From Symsagittifera roscoffensis (lineage: Eukaryota; Xenacoelomorpha; Acoela; Convolutidae), in NCBI RefSeq assembly GCF_963678635.1, contig NC_087068.1, forward strand, positions 56,963,896 through 57,027,895: DNA of 64,000 nucleotides, read 5' to 3'. Shown here piece after piece: positions 47,747-57,823 of this stretch; the stretch's first letter is position 1, and each line of letters begins with the position of its first letter. The notes below the pieces were generated by a model that was not told the DNA's origin, did not search any database, and saw only the letters and a program-made list of their open reading frames with translations. A program made the position numbers and the translations under genes.

Positions 47747-48219
47747 AACAAGGCTACTCGTGTCAAGGCAAAATCCTGAGTGTTCCGATTGCTATTCATT
47801 GTCTCAAAACATCAGCTGAAAAAAGTGAACAAAACTTACTAAAAATTGACTTTTTGTGGAATTTTTATAATTTTTCTCTCGCAAGCTATGACAGGTACAA
47901 AGCGATGCTCTAAGCGTTTATCAACATATCTTTTAAGCTAAATATTTTGTCTCAATTTAATTTGGAACAATTTATGGGCGGAATAAATAGACGCTTACGC
48001 TTTAACAGCACAAAATATCTTGCGCCTTACTTGTCTAAAATAGTCAAGTTGGCACTTTTCAAACCCCCATAATTTTTGAAAAAAAAATAACGCCAAGTAA
48101 AATATAATTTTAAGTTTGAGCTCAAGATGACAAAAAATTCCATATGTTATAAAACTGAAATAAGTTCGGAGAATAAAAACCACCAAGCACAAGTTTTTTT
48201 TCGAAAGTCTGAACAAAAG
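47747..48219 (+). repeat. Family A, forward copy facing the previous one
   Basis: The copy begins AACAAGGCTACTCGTGTCAA and GGCAAAATCCTGAGTGTTCC, continues with AATAGACGCTTACGCTTTAA and AAACCCCCATAATTTTTGAA, and ends CAAGCACAAGTTTTTTTTCG with AAAGTCTGAACAAAAG. Its head lies 34 bases from the head of the reverse copy at 47366-47712, so the two are arranged head to head. Confidence 0.7.
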
Positions 48220-48370
48220 AAATATGAGCAAGAGGAGTGATGTTGAAGAGGTAAAAGTCAAAGCTTCTCATTGAAAGGTCGGCGTTGAGAGGACCGTCGA
48301 GATCACGGCTTGTTGTCAGTAGGTGAGCCGACAAGTAGGCGAGACCAGAAAAACCCAAGAAGCAAAACAT
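48220..48370 (-). CDS. Possible exon with signal-peptide-like start (weak)
   Basis: On the minus strand ATG at about 48370 opens MFCFLGFSGLAYLSAHLLTT, which is hydrophobic like a signal peptide, then SRDLDGPLNADLSMRSFDFY. GC content is clearly above the flanks. The frame continues into the adjacent family A copy, so the true end is unknown; TTTTGTTCAG at about 48216 marks the junction. No family is recognised. Confidence 0.25.
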
Positions 48371-48379
48371 CTCGCATAA

Positions 48380-49430
48380 TAGTTTTTTCGATCTCTTGAA
48401 TAAATAGTTAACAAAGTTACGTTTGGATATAAGACGAGGTATCCACGAGGGAAAAACTATTTTCCAAGTTGTTCAGTTTCTCTTAGAAAACTGTTGTTGT
48501 GCCCTTTAATTAGGACCTACAGGTATTTGTTTTTGTTTTTTTTTGGGCTGGTGAATTTTAATGAAGAGAACTGAATTACATCTAGTTAAAACCCATAAGT
48601 AAGCCATGTTTAGGACCTCAAACCAGTTCAAAAATGATCAATCAATTAAGAACCAAACGAATATTTATTTTGAACGTACACTTTTGTATTCTCAAATTCA
48701 CTTGATATGAATTAAAATCCTTAATTTAGAGCTTTTTTATAAGCTTTTGACAATTTTTTAGAGAGTTTGGCTCCTTTAAGAATGTTCCGCGAATAAAATT
48801 TCATCTCACAAAATTTTTTTTGTAATTTTAGAACTTTTCCTGTCAAAAGTTTTTCAGACATAATTCTTTTTTCTGACTACAACATATACTAACAGAAACT
48901 TCAATCAAACTTGTCGCCTCAGTAACTGCATAAAACTTGTAATTCTTGCACAACCAAAACAATAAAAACAGATTTCAAATCAAAGATCTAAAAACTACAA
49001 CAATCATCGCAAGCTATAAGATCGGTTTAGGATTAAGTTTTTCAATCGGTTTATTCTTTTCTACTTGCATAAGATTGCGCCAAAACATGCAAGTGTTTTT
49101 TTTCGAAAAAAAAAATTGTTTCATTCTTTTTGCGATGTCAAAAAAAATCAACAGAAATATTATTTGTGACATTCGACCAGAATGGCCAAAATGCAATCTC
49201 TGCAGATTTCGAATTTTTTGCAACGAGCCTTCCGAGTTAGTGATTTAGAAGGATTAAGAACGTTATTCGAACGATTGAACAAAACGTGAAGGTTGAAGGA
49301 TTCGGAAATTCATAAATTTTAAATTTTCGAAGTGATTACGTAACATTTCTGAGAAACGTCAGAAACGGCCATTTTGGCTAAAACGAGAAAGAAAACACAA
49401 CAACATTAGTTGCGCTGACGATAACTACGA
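48380..49430. other. AT-rich stretch without recognised gene
   Basis: Open frames at 48946-49248 and on the opposite strand are mutual shadows and show no domain. Confidence 0.3.
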
Positions 49431-49439
49431 GAATCGTGA

Positions 49440-49640
49440 TTAAAAAACAACAGCAGATTGCAGGAATAGCAGAGAACGTTCCGAGTTGCAACTATTGTGT
49501 CGCTACAATAGTTGCAAGGCCGTTGCGAACAACGGTGAAGGGTGGAAGACAGACTTCCGGATTACGAAGAAATCAAGATTAACGAGCTTGATTCAGTGGA
49601 TTCAAGAATCCGGAAGGGTTTCGGGACTGAAACTGATAGT
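49440..49640 (+). pseudogene. Structured GC-rich segment, possible Tc1-like helix-turn-helix relic
   Basis: In one plus frame the segment reads QQIAGIAENVPSCNYCVATI followed by VARPLRTTVKGGRQTSG; another frame reads SLIQWIQESGRVSG. These recall the DNA-binding N-terminus of Tc1-type transposases (helix, serine/threonine-rich turn, then a basic GR-rich linker), but frameshifts would be needed and no catalytic block follows. The same DNA contains a perfect 13-bp stem (49486-49498 with 49505-49517) and other short inverted repeats, so a structured RNA is the alternative. Confidence 0.25.
49486..49517. other. Perfect 13-bp hairpin
   Basis: TTGCAACTATTGT and ACAATAGTTGCAA are perfect inverted copies separated by six bases. 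A second inverted pair TTCCGGATT/AATCCGGAA lies at 49555-49563 and 49607-49615, and AATCAAG/CTTGATT lies inside it. The clustering is unusual for this window. Confidence 0.7.
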
Positions 49641-49831
49641 GTTTTACATAAACTTTTAGCTTCCTGTCATGTCCTGACTTGAATTTAATAAATATCTGAA
49701 TTCATTTTGATAAGGATGAGAAGCTAGGAGTTGGGGGAAAAGGGTTGATCCATCTTCGATGGAGATGATGATTTTTATCTAGTGAACAAAAACAATAATA
49801 ATTCAATAAGTAGTAGTAGCCCTGTTTTTAG

Positions 49832-49930
49832 GAGTGACCTCGTGGTCTGGGGATACTGAGACCCAGCCATGAGCGCACTATTTCTGCATGTAATCTAGTT
49901 AATTTGAGCGTTCTGGTCGAAGCCGGAGAA
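49832..49930 (+). other. tRNA-like (SINE-like) segment, weak
   Basis: GTGACCTCGTGGTCTGGGG is placed like a tRNA D-arm/A-box region, and CTGGTCGAAGCCGGAG about 75 bases later resembles a B box (GGTTCGAANCC with one base missing). It does not fold as an intact tRNA. Confidence 0.25.
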
Positions 49931-50589
49931 CAGTAACGTTTTTGTCGACCCGATGTTAGAAAGACCACCGAAAGTACTGGCTTGGAGAGACGGTGAAAAG
50001 CATGCAAAACTCTGTTTAGACGTTAGCCAGTCGTCTTAGGACTTAGTTTTGTTTTCCGTCGATATGTATCTTCCGGGCGAATGTTACAATTACGAAGCAA
50101 ACTTTGTTTTCAAAAGTCTGAAAAAACTAAAAGGTTGATCTTCTTTTCTGTTAGAAAAAGCGTTTTTTGCGTCTTAGGAATGGACTGGGCAAGATAATTT
50201 TTCCTAGTATGGTTTCTCACAAAAATCAGGTGCAACAGTGACATTTTCGAATGCCATCCGCTGCATGATTACATAGAATAAACTATTAACGATTGCTCTT
50301 TGCCAACCCTTCCAGTAAAAACTAAAAATTATAAAGAATAAAACAAGAAAATTTCAAAAATGATTTTAAGACATCTAGCTAGATCATCTGGTATCAATTT
50401 TTAGCACTTGAAATTTTTATACAAGAATCATGTTCAGTTGTTTTAAATTGACACATTCTACGAGATTCAGTTTTTTTGACGCTATTTTTTTATGAAGAAA
50501 TGTTTTGCATGGTTTGTTCTCCACAAGAAACCGATCAACTGACTTTCCAAAAGTTCTTCATTTGCAAATGTATAATTGGTTCTATTTTA

Positions 50590-50815
50590 GTCGCCAGGCC
50601 CAAAATATTTGAAAGGTGCCTTTCACACCAAAATAAAATAGATCTGCTCCTTTCTAAAATGTTCGATATAATGAGGTCTTTAATGTAGCAATCCGAGAGC
50701 TCGGAAAATCGAATTGGTCGACTTAGGAAAAAAGCAAAGTAGTTACAAAATCGCAACCACCTTTCTGAGAAAAGCCGAGTTCTCCTCCAGGGAACATCAG
50801 ATCCACCCGTTTAAT
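50590..50815. mobile_element. Degenerate family B remnant
   Basis: AGAGCTCGGAAAATCGAATT, GGTCGACTTAGGAAAAAAGC and a late CAGATCCACCCG match the family B interior and right end in order. The left end is lost. Confidence 0.45.
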
Positions 50816-52449
50816 GTGAGTTAATTTGGTAGATAGAAAAGCGTGAAATTGTCAATATTGTACAAATATGAATAAAATTAACGGTAAAACCAGGATAGCC
50901 GGTTGATGTACAAGAAGCATAAAAAGTTTTGTTCCAACCGGATTCGTAAGAAACGACAAAAAAAGATTTTTTTTTGCCAAATTACTGTCATTTCTTGTGC
51001 CTGGTGTTTTTATGGAAACGCAAAGCGTTAATGAATTAGGCATAAACAACAATTTTTGTCTTTGAAAAATAAAATGAAAATTTAATTTAGAAAAATGTTT
51101 TCTACAATTTTTGAATATCTTTTGGACTAAAAATAATTATTATCAGGGAAAATGTGTATTGCGAAGGAACCGCTATATAAAACTTTCGAAACTAGTTTTT
51201 TTTGGTAAATTCAAAGTTTTTTTAAAATTAAATGGCCAATTTTTTTAACGAAACCAACGTTACTTGATCGCTTAATTCGCTCGAAACTGAATTAAAAATC
51301 AAAAATTGTAAAGCATTTTTTCACGACACTGGGACCATTCTTGGAAACTTCTGAATGTCTTTCGAATCATGCCTGAAAGGGTTTAAATATGGTATCTCAC
51401 TCGAGCAATTCTGATGACTTTTTTCTGATCAAGACAAAACATCAAATTATCGAGACCCAAAAAACCTTTGAGAAGTCTATAGTGCTATAACAAAAACAAA
51501 ATTTCAGATGTATTTTGATGCCAGTAACTTTCCCAGTTGTAAAAAATAGCTAAAATCATCTTATTGTAAGTTGAAAGAATATATTCCTTGAATATTCCAT
51601 CAATTTCATTACGATCAAAATTGAAAGTTTTGAAAAGAAGTTGAGTATTTATTGAGTTTTGAATAATTTTAGTAGCTCAAACAATGATTAACCTGCCGGC
51701 GGACCTATTTAACAATTACCTCCCCTTCATGAAATAGAGGTGTGGGATGAAGGTTATATAAAATAAGTTAGTCTAATTTTCGACCAATCACAACGCAGCT
51801 TAATGAATTATATGAATAGGCAGTTTTTTCAGAAACAAGATAAAAAAATTGCATGCTCAATTAATATGGATGACTCGATTCAGTTTCTCAGACCGCAGAA
51901 AGCGCCTGCCTCAGAAAAATACTAAGATATCTTGTATTTAAATTGTAATTCACAAGGTTTGAGAGTAGTTTTTGTCAAACAAATTAGTTTAAATAACTAA
52001 ATAGTTTCTTAAAAACCATCGAGTTTCTTGGAGAAAATTAAATAAAACCTGCGTTCTTACAAAAAGTTTTGCCGGAAGAAAACCCGAGTATTTTGTTTGT
52101 GGTAGCATTTTACCGATAAATTTTTAAATTTTCAGTTTTGTAATTTTCATTTGCTAGTTTTCATTTCCTTTTCTGTTTTTTTTGTGAGCTATAGAAACTA
52201 GTTAAAATCTTTCAAAAATAGGCATTAAGAAAATTTTTTGAAGATGAAAAAAGGAACATTTTTTGCCTGCGATAGATTCTTGAAACCGGATCTGTAGATC
52301 CGATGGTGATTCTTCCAGCCGTTACACAATTTTTTCTAGTTTTATATATTTTTTTGTAATATAAGCATTTTGCTCAAAAAAGTACGCTTTTTCTGTTCAG
52401 GTAAGGAGGTATTAGGTATTTTTTCTGTTCATACCTAATAGAGGTATTA
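50816..52449. other. AT-rich stretch without recognised gene
   Basis: No exon or known repeat was seen. GAGGTATTAGGTATTTT occurs twice close together (about 52407 and 52441) just left of the next element. Confidence 0.3.
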
Positions 52450-52457
52450 GGTATTTT

Positions 52458-53027
52458 CAGGGGCGGATTTAGGGGGGGATTCGACGCCCTCACCAGCCAA
52501 AGAGTCGAAGGGTATTATTTAACGACATCAAATTTCGACTGCCCAAACATGAAATTTTTCTAAGGGCGCGTTGGGCGCCAATATATACTAATTTTGAAGG
52601 GGAGCGCGTGCCGAAAACAGTCAATTTCTTGGTCAAAAGTTTCTAACAAGTGCCCGAAAACGGCATTTTTGACCTGTTTTTTCAAAAATTTGTGGCGCTT
52701 TTTTTGTCAAAATAGGGTTTCTATAATGTTTTGGGAGCGTTCGGGGACCAAGTTAACACCCTCGCCCAAAGCCGTTTGGGGGGAAGGGTGTTAACTTGGT
52801 TCTAAGTTGGGGTTTTTCAGCCAATCAGAATCGAGCAATTTACATGCATCGCTTAGCAAAATTAATTTAAATTAAATGCTGGGGTGAAAGATCTTAACTT
52901 GGTCTATTAGATTGGAAGGATGTTAACTTGATCCGCGTTCGGAAAATCAATTAGTTCGTCCTAAAAACAGGTTTATTTTCGTTTGTTTAAATGCTTCCCA
53001 CTCGAGAAAGTCTTATATCCACCTTAG
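52458..53027. mobile_element. Family B element interrupted by a nested transposon
   Basis: The left end CAGGGGCGGATTTAGG and right end CTTATATCCACCTTAG are inverted versions of each other. The target duplication is GGTATTTT (52450-52457) / GGTATATT (53028-53035), 7 of 8. The interior is in reverse orientation relative to copies 1-3 (GGCGCCAATATATACTAATT, GGGGAGCGCGTGCC). It is split at 52744/52935 by a 190-bp insertion; without that insertion it would be about 370 bp, the family's usual size. Confidence 0.85.
52745..52934. mobile_element. Nested 190-bp TIR element with 8-bp duplication
   Basis: It starts GGACCAAGTTAACACCCT and ends AGGATGTTAACTTGATCC; the inverted 18-base ends agree at 16 of 18 positions. 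A perfect 8-bp duplication GCGTTCGG (52737-52744 and 52935-52942) comes from the host family B element, whose other copies read GAGCTCGG or similar once at this place. An extra internal AAGGGTGTTAACTTGGTTC repeats the terminal motif. It is non-coding. The 8-bp duplication fits hAT or a related superfamily. Confidence 0.9.
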
Positions 53028-53135
53028 GGTATATTTACTGAAAGTTCATATGACAGGTTTCATATAATAGAGCAAGTTTTGAAGATTGTCGAAGCAGGAA
53101 GAGCAAAAAAGTGAATGCGGTAACAAGATGGCTTG

Positions 53136-53189
53136 GAGGGAGGGGGGAGGGGAGGGGGAGGGGAGGGGGAGGGGAGGGGGAGGGGAGGG
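53136..53189. repeat. G-rich minisatellite (GGGGAGGGGGA type)
   Basis: The plus strand carries repeated AGGGGAGGGGG units with no pyrimidine for about 50 bases. Four or more runs of at least four G meet the sequence pattern of a G-quadruplex. It lies inside a GC-rich segment (53111-53360) whose plus-strand frame is Gly/Arg-rich; no splice signal supports coding. Confidence 0.85.
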
Positions 53190-53359
53190 GTAGTGGCGGC
53201 GCATCAATCAAGTTGGGCTTCTTTTATAGGTCGTTTTTGTGGGATAGAAGAAGTAGCACTACCGGGCTAGACGGGTACTATGGCGGAGACAGGGCTACTG
53301 GTTTGTGGGGACTGGGAGGAAGTTTAGGCTTAGAGCTAAAAGGCTAGTCGCCGACTTCT

Positions 53360-55540
53360 GGCCCCTCCACTCCATAAACTCCAGACACAATCAATGTCTC
53401 AATTGGCCCAATTCCACTTAGCTTAACTTCGTTTTTATTTTCTTTCCTGTCTTTTTCCATTTTATTTGTTATTTTTCATTCGAAACTTCTGAAACTTGTT
53501 TTTAAAAAGGACTTTTTATTATATTTTCTTATAAAAGTGGTCGTATGAATTTATATTTTAAAGTGATTGCAGTAAGCCGAAGTTGAATTTTTTTAATTTT
53601 CTCATTATATTTTCAAGTCTGGCTTTTATAGGGCGAATGAAAATCATTCTTCCAGCTGGGTTATAGTTGGAAATAAGTAGTTCATAAAAGTGATCTTACT
53701 CTTATAATTCGAGACATTTGGGCTGTGAACTCTGATGAGAATTTGAACTGCAAAGTTGCAGTCGCCAGTTTGCTGTCGCCTCTGCCATTTTTTTCCACAT
53801 TTTCAACCCTTTTTTATCCGTGAAATGATCAATGAGCCGATCAAAATTTGGATCGAATTGCTGTCAAAGTTGTTATTGTATTAACAAAAAAAAACTTTTT
53901 TCTCTGAAATTTTAAAAACTACTCTATTCTAAAATTAAAAAAAGGTTGCAAAAAACTTGGTCAAGCAAAATTAATAAAATCTATGATTTTTTTATTTTCT
54001 TGGTAAAGCTCTTTGTTCAGACAAACAAACAAACAAAACAAACAAAATTACCAAATTCGGCTAGACTACAGTTCGTCTTGTAGTCCTAAATAGGCCCCCC
54101 AAGTTGGCAGCGGCTGATGCTCATATCTCGACCTAATTCAGACGCTTCTGTCGGGAAAAAGAAAGTAAGAAGACTACATAGATAGTACGGCAGACATTTC
54201 AGAATAAATGTCTCTGCTTTAAATTAAAACAAACACTCTTGTAAAATCGGCGCCCGCCACTTTTTCAATTCAATCAAATCAATTGTTAGATAGAAACCTA
54301 AAAAGATGTTTAACTCAAGTTATTATATATCAATTTATGCTGTTAAATTTTTGCATGAACAGAGATTTTGTCTGAGGGCTGAAATTTTTTTTTCGCTAGC
54401 CTCCTCGCAAAAAAGATCGACTTTTATTGGGAAAAAATATATGAATATTGTTAAGTCAAAAACATTACTCTTGAAGTACAAAAAAAATCTGCATTTGAAA
54501 CCAGAAAGTTTGTAACATAATCAGTCTAATCAGTCTGAATTAGGATCAATCCATGATTTGAAAAAAATCTCAATTTTTTTTCCAATCGAAAACGGATTCT
54601 TTCAAGCGGTCTTAAAGACTATCGAGACGCTTTTTTGCCAATAGTCTTTACATAAAATTTTTTTTTGAATGTTTACGGCTAAAATATTTTATTCCTGGGT
54701 CATTTTTGTCATAATAAATGCGTTCTTTAAATATAACTTCATAAAGTCCTAAGCACCTGCACAAATACTCTATTATAGTTTGGTCGAAAAAAGAATTCCA
54801 GAAGCCATTTTGAAAGCATTTTTAGTGAAAGTACCGATTTCTGTGGGCAATGTTTCCTTCCGGCACGGATAAAGTTTCTCGGATAAATCGCCATTATAAT
54901 CGATTATGAATAACTGATTTAGGCACTTTTTCTATTTTAAAATTTCTACAATGGAACATTTTTACAAAGATTATATCGCATTATAATTCCATCAAAACCC
55001 ATTTTTTCTCCATGAAATTTCAAGATAATCAAACTTTTTTGCCATATAATCCCAAGAAAAACTATTTTCATCAATATAATTGCATTAAAATTGCATTTTT
55101 GTCTCCATGGAATCCTCTCCAGAAATTTTACTTGAAAATATGATTCACTGTAAGCAATATTTTTAACCCTTAAATTTAAATATAAAAAGAAAACACCAAC
55201 ATGGCTAATTGAGACCATGAGTTAACAAAAAACATCGGTCAAAATCAGATTTCATTAAAAATTTTTAAAAGTTTCTTGATAATTTTTTAGTTTCTGGAAT
55301 CTACTGGAATAGCTGCTGGAATCTGAAACTAATTGAATCTAAACTGAAAGGAACAACAAAGGAGCTTTGCGACCACTAAAAGGAACTTTATAACCACTAA
55401 AATTTGTCAGTGAAACGTTCAGTTTTCAAAACAATCGAAGGCAGTACATTGAAAAAAGGAATGCATCATGTATACATGCACAATGCACTAATTAACTAGA
55501 AACTAAGATAAATAATAAAAATCTTGAGCCCGTATGTTAA
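53360..55540. other. AT-rich stretch without recognised gene
   Basis: It includes a CAAA tandem at about 54020-54047 and a degenerate array at 54885-55125. No exon is supported. Confidence 0.3.
54885..55125. repeat. Degenerate AT-rich subrepeats (TATAATCC type)
   Basis: CCATTATAATCGATTATGAA, CGCATTATAATTCCATCAAA, CATTTTTTCTCCATGAAATT, CCATATAATCCCAAG and TTGTCTCCATGGAATCC repeat the same word order with drift. The style matches 11195-11375. Confidence 0.45.
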
Positions 55541-55945
55541 TGCTACATAGCATTAAAGTTGAAAGAATGAAGGCTAGTATAGTATAAAGCTAGTATAGTC
55601 GCTTGGCAAAACCAGCTGTATAGCTAGCGTATACATAGTGTGTTCCGGGGAGTTCTGCGTGGGTTCGATTCTCACCAAAGTTGTTTCATTTGAGAATCCT
55701 ATTTGAGCCGAACCTGACAGAATATAAAATGCTAATATTTTAATCGGTTCAAAATTGGTTTTTAATCAAGTTTTTGTTAATTCAACCGCGTGAACTGAAT
55801 TTTATTTCATAGAAAAAAATCATAAATCAGCGCATGATCAACCCCATTAATTTAGCTAGATATGTTTAATATAGTCACAATGTTTCGACCAAATTTCGTG
55901 AATTTGAAACCGATTCTGTTTTGTTTTAACTGTATAAATTGAGCA
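55541..55945 (+). repeat. 5' LTR of the BEL/Pao element
   Basis: The repeat starts TGCTACATAGCATTAAAGTT and ends TTGAGCA, i.e. TG...CA. Shared with the 3' copy are GCTAGTATAGTATAAAGCTA, GAATCCTATTTGAGCCGAAC, AATTCAACCGCGTGAACTGA and AGTCACAATRTTTCGACCA. It contains about 60 bases (about 55630-55688) that are missing from the 3' copy, including GTGGGTTCGATTCTCAC, which folds as a tRNA T-arm. The divergence between the two LTRs indicates an old insertion. Confidence 0.75.
55600..55680 (+). other. tRNA-like segment inside the 5' LTR
   Basis: GTGGGTTCGATTCTCAC can form a 5-bp stem with a seven-base TTCGATT loop, as in a tRNA T-arm, and GGTTCGATTCT fits the B box at almost every position. The preceding TTCCGGGGAGTTCTGC resembles a long variable arm as in tRNA-Leu/Ser. 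No acceptor stem closes, so it is a relic rather than a tRNA gene. Confidence 0.4.
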
Positions 55946-55953
55946 GAATGTTT

Positions 55954-55972
55954 TGGTGCCGCGCTATTAGGG
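55954..55972 (+). promoter_or_regulatory. Primer-binding-site-like sequence
   Basis: TGGTGCCGCGCTATTAGGG begins eight bases after the 5' LTR end. TGG is the complement of the universal tRNA CCA end, and TGGTGC is the start of tRNA-Gly-type primer sites used by many BEL elements. The remaining bases were not matched to a specific tRNA. Confidence 0.45.
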
Positions 55973-56279
55973 AAACAAAAAACCAAGGACTGATATCCTA
56001 GTAGAGATAATTCAATCAACTAGCCTAAATGGTTAAAAAGACTGAGGCATCAGACGGTGTCTTTTTCTCATCAGTATTCAAAACCAGCTGGACGTTTTGG
56101 GCTTCGTGCTGTTTTCCAACTTCAACAATGGGTGAGAAGCGATGCGACCAGGAGAGAAGCTGAAGATGGCTCTACTCATAGGCCAATTTGAACAAAACAA
56201 AAACAGCTTCCTCAACAAAAAACTGAAATATATCACGAAACCGACGCGATGATCAGACGACACAAAGCCGAAATTGGTT

Positions 56280-56325
56280 TGACGTCACAATGACACAACA
56301 AAAACCCGAAATTGGTTTGACGTCA
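56280..56325. promoter_or_regulatory. Two palindromic TGACGTCA (CRE-type) sites
   Basis: TGACGTCA occurs at 56280-56287 and 56318-56325, each inside a repeated CCGAAATTGGTTTGACGTCA. The octamer is the consensus for CREB/ATF-family bZIP factors. The position in the leader just after the LTR suggests a duplicated enhancer of the retroelement; binding is inference. Confidence 0.5.
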
Positions 56326-56952
56326 CAGAATAGTCAAAAACTCGATGTCCTCTAAAAGTTTCTGTTTATTTGGTGTAAAATTGCATACGATGTTGTTATT
56401 GCAAACCGATTAGGACCGTACTAGATACCTAATCCTAGTTCATAACCAGTACCCTAGTACCCTAGGAGAGTCTCGAACACAAAAGTTTTGTTACAAAAAA
56501 AATTTCAAAGTATTTTCCAAAAAATTGCCCGAATTTAAAGCAAAGCCGGAAACCACCGTTTTCGTCTCGACCGTTCAACCGTTTAAACCGTCAATCGTGT
56601 TGAGCAAGTTTTTTGAATGAATCCTTACCTCGGTTTTCTCCAGTGGTTGGATAATCTATAAAAATTTGCTCGGCTCGCCCCGTTTTCGACCGCATACCGC
56701 CGCGACCTTTACTACTACCGTTTCGGCGTAACGTCGTTAATTCTAACCAATAAACCGTACGCGTTAACCTAAATAGTATTGAACCGAAGCCTTAGTAGAA
56801 CCTTACAAATTCTCAGCTATAGGTTCTTATAATTATTATCGTCATATAATTTTTTACAACTTTTTTTACAACTTTTTACAAAGGACGACTTTACAACAAC
56901 AGACTCCTTAAATTGATTGCCATTAAGACAATCGAATCGCTTATCACTCTCA

Positions 56953-57426
56953 ATGGCGTTCATCATTGCTGCTAGTTCTCTCCATCACTCTGTAAATACC
57001 TTACCATTAACTCTACAAAAACGCTTCGATGACACTTTCAAAGCAGTTCCAGGTTTAAGCTTTAATTTGAATGCAAATAACCGACAACAGACTGTTCAAT
57101 ATCTTTTAAGCAATTCCCCAAAGTGTATGATAATGAACAACATCATAATTTGGCACGATGTTATGAATATTACATTGAGCAAGCATAGATCAAACAACGA
57201 TAACCCACTGACACCAGAAAGTCTAATTAAAGTTTTAAAAGAATATAAAAACAAAATATCAGCCATTTTTTGCGTACACTGTCAAAAAACCCCCAATATT
57301 TATGGACGTTTGGTTGAAACAGGAATATTAACCATTGATGTGACCAAACATTTAACCTCAAACAGAAAAGCTAACGACAAAGAATTAATTATTAAGCTTA
57401 TATTAATTCATCCTCCGGCGTTTTAG
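56953..57426 (+). pseudogene. ORF1 of the retroelement, not recognised
   Basis: ATG at 56953 (an upstream TTG keeps the frame open to 56917) starts 158 codons up to TAG at 57426. Segments include CMIMNNIIIWHDVMNITLSK, KHRSNNDNPLTPESLIKVLK and TKHLTSNRKANDKELI. A +1 change of frame at the end would continue into LEIKNLRIIRC, then a stop and a basic segment SGSRKRKADNHKIS, so the original C-terminus is disrupted. It lies between leader and gag, an unusual place for an extra ORF in BEL elements. The WHD and SNN-NPL words look conserved-protein-like, but I do not recognise the family. Confidence 0.5.
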
Positions 57427-57823
57427 AAATAAAAAATTTGAGAATCATTCGATGTTGTTTCCCCAATATGTCTGATTTTATCAATTAAGATAAAAGTCGT
57501 CAATCAGGTTCAAGGAAAAGAAAAGCAGATAATCATAAGATTTCACAAATGACAACAGTGGAAGAATATTTAACGTTATTTAGACATTAAAAATCTGAAT
57601 TTTTTTTTCATTGGTTAACTCATCTTTAAGTTCAATCTTGATGTTTGATGTCCTTCTGATCTGTAGGCAACGAGAGTCGTAAGGCTCTTGCGAGGATCCT
57701 TCCATTCGTTATAGAACGCGGCTACTTGAATTGATTTTATTTTGATTCCGTCAATCGACGCTACATTTTTTTTTTGCTCTGATTTGAAAAAAAAAAAAGA
57801 AGCTCAAAAACAAATATTTCAAA

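Noticed and set aside
49014-49248. Overlapping frames of 69-100 codons on both strands
   Set aside because: Mutual shadows in AT-rich sequence, rich in Phe/Lys/Asn, with no domain.
53111-53347. Gly/Arg-rich plus-strand frame over the G-rich minisatellite
   Set aside because: The Gly/Arg content is produced by the minisatellite. No ATG in a good context and no splice sites.
55600-55680. Functional tRNA gene in the 5' LTR
   Set aside because: T-arm is good but there is no matching acceptor stem or clear anticodon arm.
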